Shown here one piece after another: positions 41,328-50,899 of a stretch of DNA of 64,000 nucleotides (positions within the stretch are counted from its first letter, which is position 1; each line of letters starts with the position of its first letter). The notes beneath the pieces are model-generated. The model made no database searches, was not told the origin of the DNA, and saw nothing but the letters and a program-made list of their open reading frames with translations. The translations under genes and the position numbers were made by a program. The DNA comes from Flavobacteriaceae bacterium (GTDB taxonomy: Bacteria > Bacteroidota > Bacteroidia > Flavobacteriales > Weeksellaceae), in assembly GCA_030538275.1 (NCBI GenBank), contig JAUNUH010000001.1:248001-312000 (forward strand), read 5' to 3'.

Positions 41328-41960
41328 ATGAGCAAAAAAGCAACAACAAAAGCTTCTGGAACCAAAAAATCAGAAAGTAAAGCAAAAAAATCTACAGCTA
41401 AATCTGGCGCAGCAAGTTCAAAAACGTCTGCTGCAAAATCAGAAAAAAAATCAACTAAAGTAAAAGCCAAGGCAGATGCCGCCTCTAGTTTACGAGATTT
41501 ACTACTGGATGGAATGAAAGATTTGTACTGGGCAGAAAATAACTTATTAAAAGGCTTGGAACAGATGAATGTCAATGCCACTTCTGCCAAACTCAAACAA
41601 TACTTAGAAGATCACCATACCGAAACACAAAAACATATCTCCAGACTGGAAGATGCTTTTGAAGCTATGGGCGAAAAGGCGGAAGAAGAAAAATGCGTTG
41701 CCATGGCCGGATTATTAAAAGAAGGTGAAAGTATATTAAAAGATACAGTAGAAGGAGCGGTGCGCGATGCCGGAATTATTCTTGCCTCACAAAAAATTGA
41801 ACATTATGAAATCGCCAGCTACGGCTCACTGGCTATGTTTGCTAAACATTTGGGTGAAGAAAAAGTCGAAAAACTTCTGAGAGATACGCTTAACGAAGAA
41901 AAAGCTACCAATAATATTTTAACTAATTTGGCGGTAAATGAAATTAATGTGAAGGCTTAA
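41328..41960 (+). CDS. YciE/YciF (DUF892) ferritin-like protein with histone-like N-terminal tail
   Basis: 210 aa. Residues 1-50 are almost only Lys, Ala, Ser and Thr (KKATTKASGTKKSESKAKKS), like histone H1 tails or bacterial Hc1-type proteins. Residues 53-210 form the DUF892 four-helix domain: LRDLLLDGMKDLYWAENNLL, HHTETQKHISRLE (metal-type His/Glu), KIEHYEIASYG and LNEEKATNNIL. YciF-like proteins are stress-induced. The tail suggests DNA binding, as in Dps proteins with Lys-rich tails. Monocistronic with a strong terminator. Confidence 0.88.
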   Translation: MSKKATTKASGTKKSESKAKKSTAKSGAASSKTSAAKSEKKSTKVKAKADAASSLRDLLLDGMKDLYWAENNLLKGLEQMNVNATSAKLKQYLEDHHTETQKHISRLEDAFEAMGEKAEEEKCVAMAGLLKEGESILKDTVEGAVRDAGIILASQKIEHYEIASYGSLAMFAKHLGEEKVEKLLRDTLNEEKATNNILTNLAVNEINVKA

Positions 41961-41981
41961 ATTTAGTCCGAACTAATAAAA

Positions 41982-42015
41982 AAATTCTGAATCTTCGGGT
42001 TCAGAATTTTTTTTA
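41982..42015 (+). terminator. rho-independent terminator
   Basis: AAATTCTGAA and TTCAGAATTT form a perfect 10-bp stem around an 8-base loop containing TTCG, followed by a T-run. Confidence 0.88.
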
Positions 42016-42097
42016 TTTATCAATTTCTTGCTCAAATAAATTAAAATAAAAATAAAATTGAATCTAGGATGAAGTAATTTTGTATTGATTTTTATAT

Positions 42098-42105
42098 TAT
42101 CTTTG
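42098..42105 (+). promoter_or_regulatory. -7 promoter element (TAnnTTTG)
   Basis: TATCTTTG, 21 bases before the ATG at 42127. Confidence 0.5.
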
Positions 42106-42126
42106 AATTATTCCTAAAATTTAAAT

Positions 42127-42456
42127 ATGAATTCAAAACTACAATCATTATTTGCTTATGTGGGTATTCTATGGTTGGTTGCGTTTTTTGCAGGTCGCCA
42201 TCAACGCGATGAATTCAGTAGATATCACCTCAAACAAGGGCTTGGTTTGTGGATTACATCTATTGCTCTCGGTTTTTTAATCGTTTATTTGCTCCAAGCA
42301 TCACCCATCTTGGGGTTGATTGTGAGTTTTCTATCACTTATGTTGCTGGTTTTGTTTTTGGTAGGAATGTATAATGTCTTTAATGATAAACAATCACCTC
42401 TACCTTTTATCGGAAAATGGTTTGAAAAAGGATTTATTTTTCTCGATAAAAAATAA
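42127..42456 (+). CDS. small membrane protein, DUF4870/Tic20-like
   Basis: 109 aa with three to four membrane helices. LFAYVGILWLVAFF, then RYHLKQGLGLWI near residue 33, and GMYNVFNDKQSPLPFIGKWF near 80 match the conserved pattern of DUF4870-type proteins, where a RxHxxQ segment links helices 1 and 2. Function unknown. Convergent with the efflux operon; both share a bidirectional terminator. Confidence 0.75.
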   Translation: MNSKLQSLFAYVGILWLVAFFAGRHQRDEFSRYHLKQGLGLWITSIALGFLIVYLLQASPILGLIVSFLSLMLLVLFLVGMYNVFNDKQSPLPFIGKWFEKGFIFLDKK

Positions 42457-42490
42457 TTTTCCTTCAGCATCGAATATCCAAAGGAAAATT
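42455..42490. terminator. bidirectional terminator between convergent genes
   Basis: AATTTTCCTT (42455-42464) and AAGGAAAATT (42481-42490) form a perfect 10-bp stem between the DUF4870-like gene and the TolC-like gene. Confidence 0.75.
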
Positions 42491-42524
42491 ACTTCAAAAA
42501 AATACGAATGCTAGAATGATTCAA

Positions 42525-43964
42525 TTATTCTTTCCAACCACCGCCCAAGGCGTTGTATAAATTCACCAATGCGTTCAATTGAGCAAACTTTGCTTGAATG
42601 GCTGCCAATTGTGCATTCAGCGCATTTTGCTGTGCAGTAAGTACTTCTAGATAATTGGCCATTCCATAATTCATTAATTCCTGGGAAAACGCTGTTGCGG
42701 CAAAATATTGTTCATATTCCAATTGTTTCAACGCTATGAATTCATCTTGAGAATTATATAAATGTAATGCATCCGATACTTCTTTACCTGCCAAAAGCAA
42801 GGTTTTTCTGAAGTTTAACAAAGCTTTTTCTTGTTGAAATTCTGCTACTTCTTTTTGAGTTTTGAGCCGTCTTTGTTGCAAAACAGGCTGCGTGAGACCT
42901 GCTGCAACGGTAGCAAACCAAGAATTCACAGAAAAAAGTTTATCCAAATCTACAGATTGCAATCCCGTGTTGGCAGACAGGTTGAGGGAAGGATATAAAT
43001 TGGCATGGGCAAAATTCCAATCCTCAAACGCTTGAATCAATCCATATTCTGCTGCCATAACATCGGGTCGATTTCGCAGAAGACTTGCAGGAACACCCAG
43101 TTTTATTTCTGTAGGAATTTCTTGTTGATCCATATCAGAGCGTGCTATGCTTTGTGAAGGAATTCCCATCAAATACGAAATCTGATTTTCCAAAATATGA
43201 ATGGAATTTTCAATTTCAATTAAATAGGCACGATGATTCAGTAACAAGGCTTCGGTTTGTTTCACTGCAACTTCGGTCAATACACCAGCATCTTTAAGCG
43301 CTTGAGTGGTTTCCAAGCTTTTTTCGCGCAATAATATGGTTTCTTCTGTGGTTCTTTTCTGCTCGTCAAGCGCCAATAATCTGTAATACGAAGAGGCAAT
43401 TTGGGCTACTATTTCCGACTTCACCGCTTGATGTGCGGCCACACTTTGCAAATAACTCGCATATTGTGCTTTTTCGGCACTTTTTAATTTCCCCCAAATA
43501 TCGGCTTGCCAAGAAGCCGATGCAGAAATGTCATAATTCATCAAATGACTTCTATCGCCTATGATTTGACCAAATTGTGTATTCATGGATTGTGTCTGGT
43601 AGGTAACACCAGGGCCAACCTGTAAATTGGGAAAATAGGCTGCTTTGGCTTGTTTCACATAAGCATCAGAAATATTAATATTTTCTAATGCAACACGAAT
43701 GTCTATATTATTTTCCAGTGCTTGGGCTATATGATTTTGTAGCAAAACATCTTTGAAAATTTCACGATAGCCCAAATCTGCCATAGAAATGCTGTCTTGA
43801 GATAAATTATCTGTTCTATACTGCGTTTCTGAAATCAGCTCGGCTGGGCGTTCATATTTTTTTAATGATAAACAGGATTGTAAAAATAACCCAGATATAA
43901 TTATAAAAATGAAGGGTGAATTCATCCATTTCATAAAATCAAATTTAAAATTAAAAGGATTCAT
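42525..43964 (-). CDS. RND efflux outer membrane lipoprotein (NodT/OprM family)
   Basis: About 479 aa. The frame is open to 43994; starts at 43967, 43964 or 43934 are possible and the last gives the tightest lipoprotein signal (hydrophobic stretch, then LFLQSC). Two OEP repeats: ENNIDIRVALENINISDAYV near residue 85 and QKALLNFRKTLLLAGKEV near 390. It forms the outer-membrane channel of the tripartite pump. It overlaps the end of the RND permease gene slightly, so the operon is regulator, adaptor, permease, channel. Confidence 0.9.
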   Translation of the reverse strand: MNPFNFKFDFMKWMNSPFIFIIISGLFLQSCLSLKKYERPAELISETQYRTDNLSQDSISMADLGYREIFKDVLLQNHIAQALENNIDIRVALENINISDAYVKQAKAAYFPNLQVGPGVTYQTQSMNTQFGQIIGDRSHLMNYDISASASWQADIWGKLKSAEKAQYASYLQSVAAHQAVKSEIVAQIASSYYRLLALDEQKRTTEETILLREKSLETTQALKDAGVLTEVAVKQTEALLLNHRAYLIEIENSIHILENQISYLMGIPSQSIARSDMDQQEIPTEIKLGVPASLLRNRPDVMAAEYGLIQAFEDWNFAHANLYPSLNLSANTGLQSVDLDKLFSVNSWFATVAAGLTQPVLQQRRLKTQKEVAEFQQEKALLNFRKTLLLAGKEVSDALHLYNSQDEFIALKQLEYEQYFAATAFSQELMNYGMANYLEVLTAQQNALNAQLAAIQAKFAQLNALVNLYNALGGGWKE

Positions 43965-46900
43965 CATTTTGTATCTCAACAGTTTTTGTTTCAAATTTCA
44001 TCGGCACAAATCTTTCTTGTATTTTTTGAAAAATAACGAATAATACAGGAATTACCACTACACCGAAGAATGTACCGATAAGTAAACCAATTGCGGCACC
44101 AGTTCCAATGGAACGATTACCCACCGACCCGATTCCAGAGGCAAAAACAAGGGGAAGCATTCCAAAAATAAAGGCGAATGAAGTCATTAAAATCGGGCGT
44201 AAACGTACTTTTGCAGCTTCAATGGCAGATTTGGAAATCGACATTCCTTGTCGTCGTCGCTGTATGGCAAATTCGACAATCAAAATCGCATTCTTGGCCA
44301 ATAATCCAATCAACATGATTAATGCAATTTGAAAGTAAATGTTGTTTTCTAAACCAAAAAGCCATTGTCCCAGATAAGCGCCCATCACGCCAAATGGTAA
44401 AGAAAATAATACACTTAATGGAATTATATAACTTTCATATTGTGCGGCTAATAAGAAATAAACAAATACAATACTCAGAATAAAAATGATGAGCGTTTGT
44501 TTACCCGAAGAAACTTCTTCACGCGACAATCCAGAATATTCAATTCCAAATTGATTGGGTAAAATTTGAGCGGCAACTTCGTTTACAGCATTGATGGCAT
44601 CACCGGTACTGTATCCAGGATTGCTGGCACCATTAAAGTCGGCTGCGGTATATAAATTAAATCGATTTACCGTTTGTGGACCATAAACTCTCTTCATATT
44701 TACAAATTGAGAAATCGGTGTCATTTGTCCTAGGCTATTTCGAACATATAATTCGTTGATATTATCAATGGTAGCTCTATTTTCTGGGCTAGATTGAATC
44801 ATTACGCGATATTGTTTTCCGTATTTGGTAAAGTTGGCTGAATATAATCCACCCACATAGCCTTGCATTGCAGATAATATGGCAGAAGTAGATACACCCG
44901 CTTCTGCAGCTCTGGGAACATTAATTTCCATTTCGTATTGTGGAAAATTCACATTGAATGAAGTTCTGGCGTATTGAAATTCGGGTCGTTGTGTCAAGGC
45001 TTGTTCCAGGGCCGCTGCCACTTCTTCAAGGCGTTGAAAATCTCCTCCAGATTGGTCAATTAAAGAGAAAGAAACCCCAGAACTTGCGCCATAACCTTGG
45101 ATACTGGGTGGCGTAAAAAAGATCATTCGTGCATCGTCCACTGTGGCACCTACGCCAAACAGCTTTTTGATGATATTATCAATGGAAGTTTCGTCTGTAG
45201 TTCTTTCATCAAAGGGTTTTAATTTGATAAATCCAAAACCATAATTTCCACCCGAACCAGTCATTAAACTGAATCCCGAAATAGCTGTAACGGTTTCTAC
45301 ACCTTCTACGCTTCTTGCCTTTTGATTAAAATCGGCCAACGCGCGTTCGGTTCTCTCACGTGTGGCAGAAGTAGGTAATTCTACATTATACATGATAAAT
45401 CCACGATCTTCATTCGGAACAAATCCCGTTGGCATATTTGAATTTATATACCAAATGCTGAGCCCGGCAAGTAGCAACAAAATACCGGTAACCCATTGAT
45501 GTCGCATGAAAAAGGTAAAAGTTTTGGCATATCGTCGTGTTCCAGCATTGAAAGCTATATTGAATTTGTGGAAAAATTTCATCAACCAACTTTTTTCTTC
45601 ATACGCCTTGTCATAATGTGTAGATTTCAAAAATAATGCACACAATGCCGGGCTTAATGTCAATGCATTCACAGCCGAAATCGCTATGGCGATCATTAAT
45701 GTAATTCCAAACTGTTCATAAAACACACCAGTCGGACCGGTAATAAAGGTTACTGGTAAAAACACGGCCGCCATAACAATGGTAATGGTAATGATGGCAC
45801 CTGTAATCTCGTGCATGGCTTCTATGGTAGCATTTTTGGAATTACTTGTGGTATGTTCCAGTTTGGCGTGCACCGCTTCGACCACGACTATGGCGTCATC
45901 TACCACAATTCCAATGGCCAAAACCAAGGCAAAAAGTGTCAATAAATTAATGGAATAACCCAAAAGATTTAAAAAGAAAAAAGTTCCAATTATAGATACG
46001 GGGACGGCAATAGCCGGAATAAGCGTAGATCTGAAATCCTGTAAAAAGATAAAAACCACCAAAAACACCAAGACAAAAGCCTCGAGTAGGGTAACTATTA
46101 CTTTTTGAATCGAAGCTTCAAGGAAATCATTGGTATCATAATTAATTTGATAGGTAATTCCCTCTGGAAAATTGGGCTGAACTTCGTTTTCTAAATAATC
46201 TTTGATATTATGAATAATTTGTTGTGCATTGGATCCAGGGGTTTGATTGATTCCCATACTCACCGCCGGGAATCCATTGAGGGATGCGGTGGCTGTATAG
46301 GATTGTGCGCCCATTTCTATATCTGCCACATCTTTCAAGCGTAGAAATTGCCCATTGCCAATGGATTTAATAATGATATTTTCGTATTGAGCTACTTCAT
46401 CAAATTTTCCGCTATATCGAATGATATATTCAAAAGTTTCATCACTGCTTTCACCAACAGAACCCGATGCCGCCTCCAAACTTTGGCTATTAATGGCTGC
46501 GGATACATCTGCTGGAACTACGCCGTAGGCTGCCATTTTATCTGGATTCAGCCAGATTCGCATCGAATATGTACGTGAGCCGTAGGCACGCGCATCTCCA
46601 ACACCATTAATTCTTTTTAAAGATGGAACCACATTAATATCTAAATAATTTTGAAGATATAATTGATCGTAAGCCGGATTTTCGGAATAAAACGTCAAAA
46701 ACATCAAAGACGATGAGTTTTGTTTGCTTACGGTAATTCCACTTTGATTTACTTCTGTTGGTAGTACAGAAGCAGCCTGTGCCATTCTGTTTTGAACGTT
46801 GACAGCTGCCATATCTGGATCTACATCTTGTGCAAAATTCACTGTAATAGAGGCAGAGCCGTTGTTACTTGAAGTTGAAGTAATATAAGTCATTCCTTCA

Positions 46901-47115
46901 ACCCCGTTTACTTGCTCTTCAATCGGAATTACTACAGAGCGCATTACGGTTTCGGCGTTCGCACCGGGATAAGAAGCGCGAATATTCACCGTTGGCGGGG
47001 CTATATCGGGATAGGTTGTCACCGGTAAAGCAGTAATTCCCAGAATTCCCAAAATCACGATGATAATAGAGATTACAGTGGATAAAACCGGCCTATCTAT
47101 AAATGTTTTAATCAT
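43951..47115 (-). CDS. RND multidrug efflux permease (HAE1/AcrB family)
   Basis: 1054 aa, full AcrB length. FIDRPVLSTVISIIIVILG at the N-terminus, LVLAIGIVVDDAIVVVEAVH near residue 400 (the Asp-Asp of the proton relay), GPTGVFYEQFGITLMIAIAIS near 470 and LLAKNAILIVEFAI near 945 with the relay Lys. It exports drugs or other amphiphilic compounds using the proton gradient. Part of a MarR-type-regulated tripartite operon. Confidence 0.96.
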   Translation of the reverse strand: MIKTFIDRPVLSTVISIIIVILGILGITALPVTTYPDIAPPTVNIRASYPGANAETVMRSVVIPIEEQVNGVEGMTYITSTSSNNGSASITVNFAQDVDPDMAAVNVQNRMAQAASVLPTEVNQSGITVSKQNSSSLMFLTFYSENPAYDQLYLQNYLDINVVPSLKRINGVGDARAYGSRTYSMRIWLNPDKMAAYGVVPADVSAAINSQSLEAASGSVGESSDETFEYIIRYSGKFDEVAQYENIIIKSIGNGQFLRLKDVADIEMGAQSYTATASLNGFPAVSMGINQTPGSNAQQIIHNIKDYLENEVQPNFPEGITYQINYDTNDFLEASIQKVIVTLLEAFVLVFLVVFIFLQDFRSTLIPAIAVPVSIIGTFFFLNLLGYSINLLTLFALVLAIGIVVDDAIVVVEAVHAKLEHTTSNSKNATIEAMHEITGAIITITIVMAAVFLPVTFITGPTGVFYEQFGITLMIAIAISAVNALTLSPALCALFLKSTHYDKAYEEKSWLMKFFHKFNIAFNAGTRRYAKTFTFFMRHQWVTGILLLLAGLSIWYINSNMPTGFVPNEDRGFIMYNVELPTSATRERTERALADFNQKARSVEGVETVTAISGFSLMTGSGGNYGFGFIKLKPFDERTTDETSIDNIIKKLFGVGATVDDARMIFFTPPSIQGYGASSGVSFSLIDQSGGDFQRLEEVAAALEQALTQRPEFQYARTSFNVNFPQYEMEINVPRAAEAGVSTSAILSAMQGYVGGLYSANFTKYGKQYRVMIQSSPENRATIDNINELYVRNSLGQMTPISQFVNMKRVYGPQTVNRFNLYTAADFNGASNPGYSTGDAINAVNEVAAQILPNQFGIEYSGLSREEVSSGKQTLIIFILSIVFVYFLLAAQYESYIIPLSVLFSLPFGVMGAYLGQWLFGLENNIYFQIALIMLIGLLAKNAILIVEFAIQRRRQGMSISKSAIEAAKVRLRPILMTSFAFIFGMLPLVFASGIGSVGNRSIGTGAAIGLLIGTFFGVVVIPVLFVIFQKIQERFVPMKFETKTVEIQNDESF

Positions 47116-47124
47116 ATTTGAATA

Positions 47125-48303
47125 TTATTTTCCCGAAGGTTTTACAATACTGTCTAGTTTTACAGGTTGTGCTTTGATTGCCGAGCCATTTCGTAAAATT
47201 CCCACCCCCGAAGCAACCACAGGATCGCCAGGTTTCAAGCCAGAAGTTACGATGCTCAATTTATCTACTGCGGTTTGTGTTTCTATAGAGGTAGAACGCA
47301 CGGTGTCATTTACTACTTTAAAAACATAGGTAATGCCTTGTTGCTCAAAGGTGGCTTGTTGTGGGACAACGATGGCGTTTTTGTAATATTGTGGAATTAA
47401 AATAGTTCCGCTGTTTCCATTGCTCAACACTTTTTCAGGATTTTTGAATGAAGCACGAAACTGAACTGTTCCCGAGTTGGGATCGATTTGACCTGTAACC
47501 GCTTCAATTTTTCCTTTTTCTGCATACACTTTGCCATTGGCTAATCTCAAATCCACTTCTGGCATATTTTTGAGTTTTTGTTCGGGATTTGCCCCTTCAT
47601 TTTGATCCAAAAAATCCAAATATTCACTTTCATTCATGGAAAAATAGGCATAAACAGCACTGGTTTCTGAAACAGTTGTGATGGGAATACTGCTCGACGG
47701 ACCCACCAAACTTCCCTCACGTTGATTGATTTTGCCTACAACACCAGAAATAGGAGATCGAATTACAGAATATCCAATATTGGCCTGAACTTCTTTCAAA
47801 TTGGCATTCGACTGGCTATGAGCTGCACGCGCTTGGCTCAATTGACTCTGTGCGCGCATAAGATTGGCGTTGGCAGTTTCTAGCTGTACAGGCGAAATGA
47901 TATTCTTTTCAACCAAGGGCTGTAATTTGTCAACTTCTACTTGTGCTGCATTCACGGCTGCTTGAGCGGCTTTGATGTTGGCCTGTGTAGCCTCAATTCC
48001 GGCTCTTGCTGCTGATGCGGTTTGGCTCAAAGTATTGGTTTCCAGCCTGAAAAGTACCTGGCCTCGCCCTACATATTGTCCCTCATCTACCAAAACCTGG
48101 GTAATATATCCCTGAATTTTTGCACGAACCTCATTATTATTTACACCTTGTATCTGTGCAGGAAACTCTAGAAAACTGGTCAGGTCACGTTGTTCCACTT
48201 CAACAACAGGATAGGGCATAGCTTGTTGTGGTGGCATTTCATTTTCTTTTTTACAGGCTGTAAAAACAAAAATTAAGACAAATAATGAAAGAAATTTATT
48301 CAT
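47125..48303 (-). CDS. RND efflux periplasmic adaptor (AcrA family) lipoprotein
   Basis: 392 aa. Lipobox FVFTAC (Cys17). The lipoyl half-motifs flank a long coiled-coil hairpin (about residues 95-175, Ala/Gln-rich: AARAGIEATQANIKAAQAAV). SVIRSPISGVVGKINQREGS near 180 is the typical second lipoyl strand. It links the permease (10 bases downstream) to the outer-membrane channel. Confidence 0.95.
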   Translation of the reverse strand: MNKFLSLFVLIFVFTACKKENEMPPQQAMPYPVVEVEQRDLTSFLEFPAQIQGVNNNEVRAKIQGYITQVLVDEGQYVGRGQVLFRLETNTLSQTASAARAGIEATQANIKAAQAAVNAAQVEVDKLQPLVEKNIISPVQLETANANLMRAQSQLSQARAAHSQSNANLKEVQANIGYSVIRSPISGVVGKINQREGSLVGPSSSIPITTVSETSAVYAYFSMNESEYLDFLDQNEGANPEQKLKNMPEVDLRLANGKVYAEKGKIEAVTGQIDPNSGTVQFRASFKNPEKVLSNGNSGTILIPQYYKNAIVVPQQATFEQQGITYVFKVVNDTVRSTSIETQTAVDKLSIVTSGLKPGDPVVASGVGILRNGSAIKAQPVKLDSIVKPSGK

Positions 48304-48307
48304 ATTT

Positions 48308-48781
48308 TTATTTAATACTTTTATTCAGTTGTTGTAGTTGTTCCATAGTCTGTTCGTGCATTTTGATTTTGGTATCTAATAATTGCAAATGAAGCTCGAT
48401 ATTTTGGGAATGAATATCGAGTCCAACTTGCTTTTGGCGATAATTTGCATAACGATTCAGTATGGATTTATTTTTCTTTAATTGTGTAAGTTCTTCTTGA
48501 AATTGGATTAAAAAAATCTCTTTGTTGATTCTGTAATATCTTTTTCTGTCGCCTATTTTATTGATATATTCAACAAAATTGCTTTGTACCAATCGATTCA
48601 ATGCATTAGAAATCGAACTTTTACTGGCGCACATTTTGGTCTGTATTTGATCGAATGTAAGTCCATTTTGCTCAAAATCAAATAATAAATAGGTGAAGAT
48701 ATGCGCTGTAAGGGGCGTGAAATGAAACATTTCTGCATAATTAGCACTCATATCTTGAAAAAGAGAATCTTTAATTTCCAT
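48308..48781 (-). CDS. GbsR/MarR-type transcriptional regulator of the efflux operon
   Basis: 157 aa from the ATG at 48781; the in-frame ATG at 48790 lies inside the -7 element and is rejected. Winged helix: LTAHIFTYLLFDFEQNGLTF, then TKMCASKSSISNALNRLVQ (recognition helix) and IGDRKRYYRINKE (wing). C-terminal coiled coil for dimerisation. It is the first gene of the efflux operon, five bases before the adaptor, and a perfect palindrome covers its own promoter, so it most likely represses the operon until an inducer binds. Confidence 0.88.
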   Translation of the reverse strand: MEIKDSLFQDMSANYAEMFHFTPLTAHIFTYLLFDFEQNGLTFDQIQTKMCASKSSISNALNRLVQSNFVEYINKIGDRKRYYRINKEIFLIQFQEELTQLKKNKSILNRYANYRQKQVGLDIHSQNIELHLQLLDTKIKMHEQTMEQLQQLNKSIK

Positions 48782-48787
48782 GGAATG

Positions 48788-48795
48788 CAAAAGTA
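48788..48795 (-). promoter_or_regulatory. -7 promoter element of the efflux operon
   Basis: TACTTTTG on the minus strand, seven bases before the ATG at 48781, giving a nearly leaderless transcript. Confidence 0.6.
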
Positions 48796-48804
48796 ATTTA
48801 ATTG

Positions 48805-48822
48805 GTTCGGTAATTACCGAAC
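48805..48822. promoter_or_regulatory. 18-bp perfect palindrome, operator for the GbsR/MarR-type regulator
   Basis: GTTCGGTAATTACCGAAC is fully self-complementary and lies between the -33 region and the -7 element of the efflux operon promoter. Size and symmetry fit MarR/GbsR dimers. Confidence 0.75.
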
Positions 48823-48891
48823 TTTGAATATTTTAATTTTATTTTAACATAGAAAAATACATTGAGCACATCCTATTACGAAAAAGAAGAA

Positions 48892-49461
48892 TTAGCGTAT
48901 ATGGAGTTTTTTCATGCCTGCCTGAACGGTTTCAAAAGCTAATTGATATAATTCCGAATTGCCTTTTTTCATATTCTGCAAGCCTTTTAAACACTCTTTT
49001 AAATAAACTCTTGCAAAGTTGGGGTCATAAACCAGAATTTCTTGAGAGTTGTCTATAATATCTGCATATTTTACCGTTTGAGCATCGTAATGTATTGATT
49101 CCATTCTATCCCATTCTTTGGCTTTTCTTTGTTTTCGATTAAGATTTGGGTAATTTTCTTTTATAAAAACATCAGTTAAGTCTTGGGTAAGTTGCAAGAT
49201 TTTTTGTGCCTCTTGATTTGAAAAAATCCCGGATAGAAATTGTTCTAATTCGGCAGAAGTAACTTTTGTATCCTCCAAAACATCGTGTAATAGAGCCGTA
49301 GATAGAATTGCAATATCATGAGTATATAGTTGGCAAATTTTCATGACCCGAATGGGATGTATAATATATTCCTCATCGGAATATTTGCGCATTTGCCCAG
49401 AATGTGCATTTCGTGCAAATTCTTCAATTTGTTGTAAAGTCTTGTTTTTGTCTAAATTCAT
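48892..49461 (-). CDS. HD-domain hydrolase, small SpoT/MESH1-like
   Basis: 189 aa. HD-domain residues: HPIRVMKICQ near residue 41, LLHDVLEDT near 61 (HD followed by ED, as in (p)ppGpp hydrolases) and VKYADIIDN near 132. Length matches stand-alone small alarmone hydrolases. It probably hydrolyses (p)ppGpp or a related nucleotide; assignment between the two is not decided by the sequence. Monocistronic, not overlapping the efflux operon. Confidence 0.82.
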   Translation of the reverse strand: MNLDKNKTLQQIEEFARNAHSGQMRKYSDEEYIIHPIRVMKICQLYTHDIAILSTALLHDVLEDTKVTSAELEQFLSGIFSNQEAQKILQLTQDLTDVFIKENYPNLNRKQRKAKEWDRMESIHYDAQTVKYADIIDNSQEILVYDPNFARVYLKECLKGLQNMKKGNSELYQLAFETVQAGMKKLHIR

Positions 49462-49529
49462 TCAACAAAACGGACAAAATACGTTCCGAAAAAAATAACG
49501 GAAGTTTTACAATGATTCTGAAAGAATTT

Positions 49530-50804
49530 TTAAAGTTTTAAATGTAAAAAATCATAAGCTTCTCTTATCAAATTTTCGCGATGGCTAGGATGAGCAATCG
49601 AAATCAATAGGCGAGCTCTTTCATGTAAATCTTTTCCAAATAAATTTACTACGCCATATTCTGTGGCGATATAATGCACATGCGCGCGTGTAGTGGTGAC
49701 GCCTGCACCCAAACGCAGTTGTGGAACAATTTTAGAAATTCCCTTGTGGGTTTGTGAACTCATGGCAAAAATAGGTTTACCACCTTCAGAGAGTGCAGCA
49801 CCACGAATAAAATCCATCTGTCCACCAACGCCAGAATATTGCATGCTACCAATGGTATCGGCACATATTTGACCTGTTAAATCGATTTCTATGGCAGAAT
49901 TAATGGCTGTAACTTTTGGGTTTTGCCGTATGATGGCCGTATCATTGGTATAGCCAGCTTCTTTGAAATGAACCACAGGATTGTCATCAATAAAATCATA
50001 TAATTTCTGACTGCCCAAAGCGAAGCAGGTTGTAATTTTTCCTGTTTTTACTTTTTTTTCTTCTCCTGTAATTACGCCAGAGGCAACCAAAGGTAGAATA
50101 CCGTCTGAGAACATTTCGGTATGAATCCCTAGTCGTTTATGATTTTTGAGATTATTTAGAACCACATTGGGAATGGCGCCAATCCCCATTTGCAAAGTTG
50201 CGCCATCTTCGATTAATCCTGCCACATGATAACCTATTTTTTGATCGATTTCGGTAATATGAGGTAATTCTGTTTGAAAAATGGGTTGATGGAATTCTAC
50301 AGCTGCTGTAATTTGACTGGAATGAATGATGCCGTCACCATGCGTTTTTGGGACATTTTTATTGACAAGCGCTATGATTTTTTTGGCTGTTTGAATGGCA
50401 GGTAAGGTAATATCTACAGATACGCCGAGTGAGCAATATCCATGTTTGTCGGGTGGTGAAACTTGAATTAAAGCTACATCCAAGGGTAGAATATTTCTTC
50501 TAAAAAGGTGATGAATGTCGCCCAGAAAAGTAGGAGTATAATATCCACCTCCAGAATTGACTGCCTTGCGTATGTTTCCACCCACAAATAAGGCATTCAC
50601 TTTAAATGATTGATTATAAGGTTCTTCTGTATAACGTGCTTTTCCTTCTGTATGAATTCCTAATAGTTCTACATTTTCTAATTCATGGTAGCGGTCGGTA
50701 AGTGCCTCTAGTAAAGGAACTGGCGTCATAGCCGCGCTATGAATAAAAACTCTGTCACCAGATTTTATTTCTTTTACCGCTTCGTGAATATCAACGTATT
50801 TCAT
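49530..50804 (-). CDS. acetyl-CoA hydrolase/transferase family CoA-transferase
   Basis: 424 aa. VFIHSAAMTPVPLLEAL near residue 20, GIGAIPNVVLNNL near 207, the catalytic-Glu region HTEMFSDGILPL near 230, and VGGQMDFIRGAALSEGGKPI near 330 are characteristic of the 4-hydroxybutyrate/acetate CoA-transferase group. It exchanges CoA between acyl groups, for example butyryl- or succinyl-CoA and acetate. Monocistronic; no fermentation genes next to it to fix the substrate. Confidence 0.9.
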   Translation of the reverse strand: MKYVDIHEAVKEIKSGDRVFIHSAAMTPVPLLEALTDRYHELENVELLGIHTEGKARYTEEPYNQSFKVNALFVGGNIRKAVNSGGGYYTPTFLGDIHHLFRRNILPLDVALIQVSPPDKHGYCSLGVSVDITLPAIQTAKKIIALVNKNVPKTHGDGIIHSSQITAAVEFHQPIFQTELPHITEIDQKIGYHVAGLIEDGATLQMGIGAIPNVVLNNLKNHKRLGIHTEMFSDGILPLVASGVITGEEKKVKTGKITTCFALGSQKLYDFIDDNPVVHFKEAGYTNDTAIIRQNPKVTAINSAIEIDLTGQICADTIGSMQYSGVGGQMDFIRGAALSEGGKPIFAMSSQTHKGISKIVPQLRLGAGVTTTRAHVHYIATEYGVVNLFGKDLHERARLLISIAHPSHRENLIREAYDFLHLKL

Positions 50805-50899
50805 ATTTTCAATGGTTTAATGGGAGTAAAGATAAGTGGATGTAATGTGAGTTGAAAGGATAAAAATCATTTTCAGTATTCAAACTTTTTACAACATTT

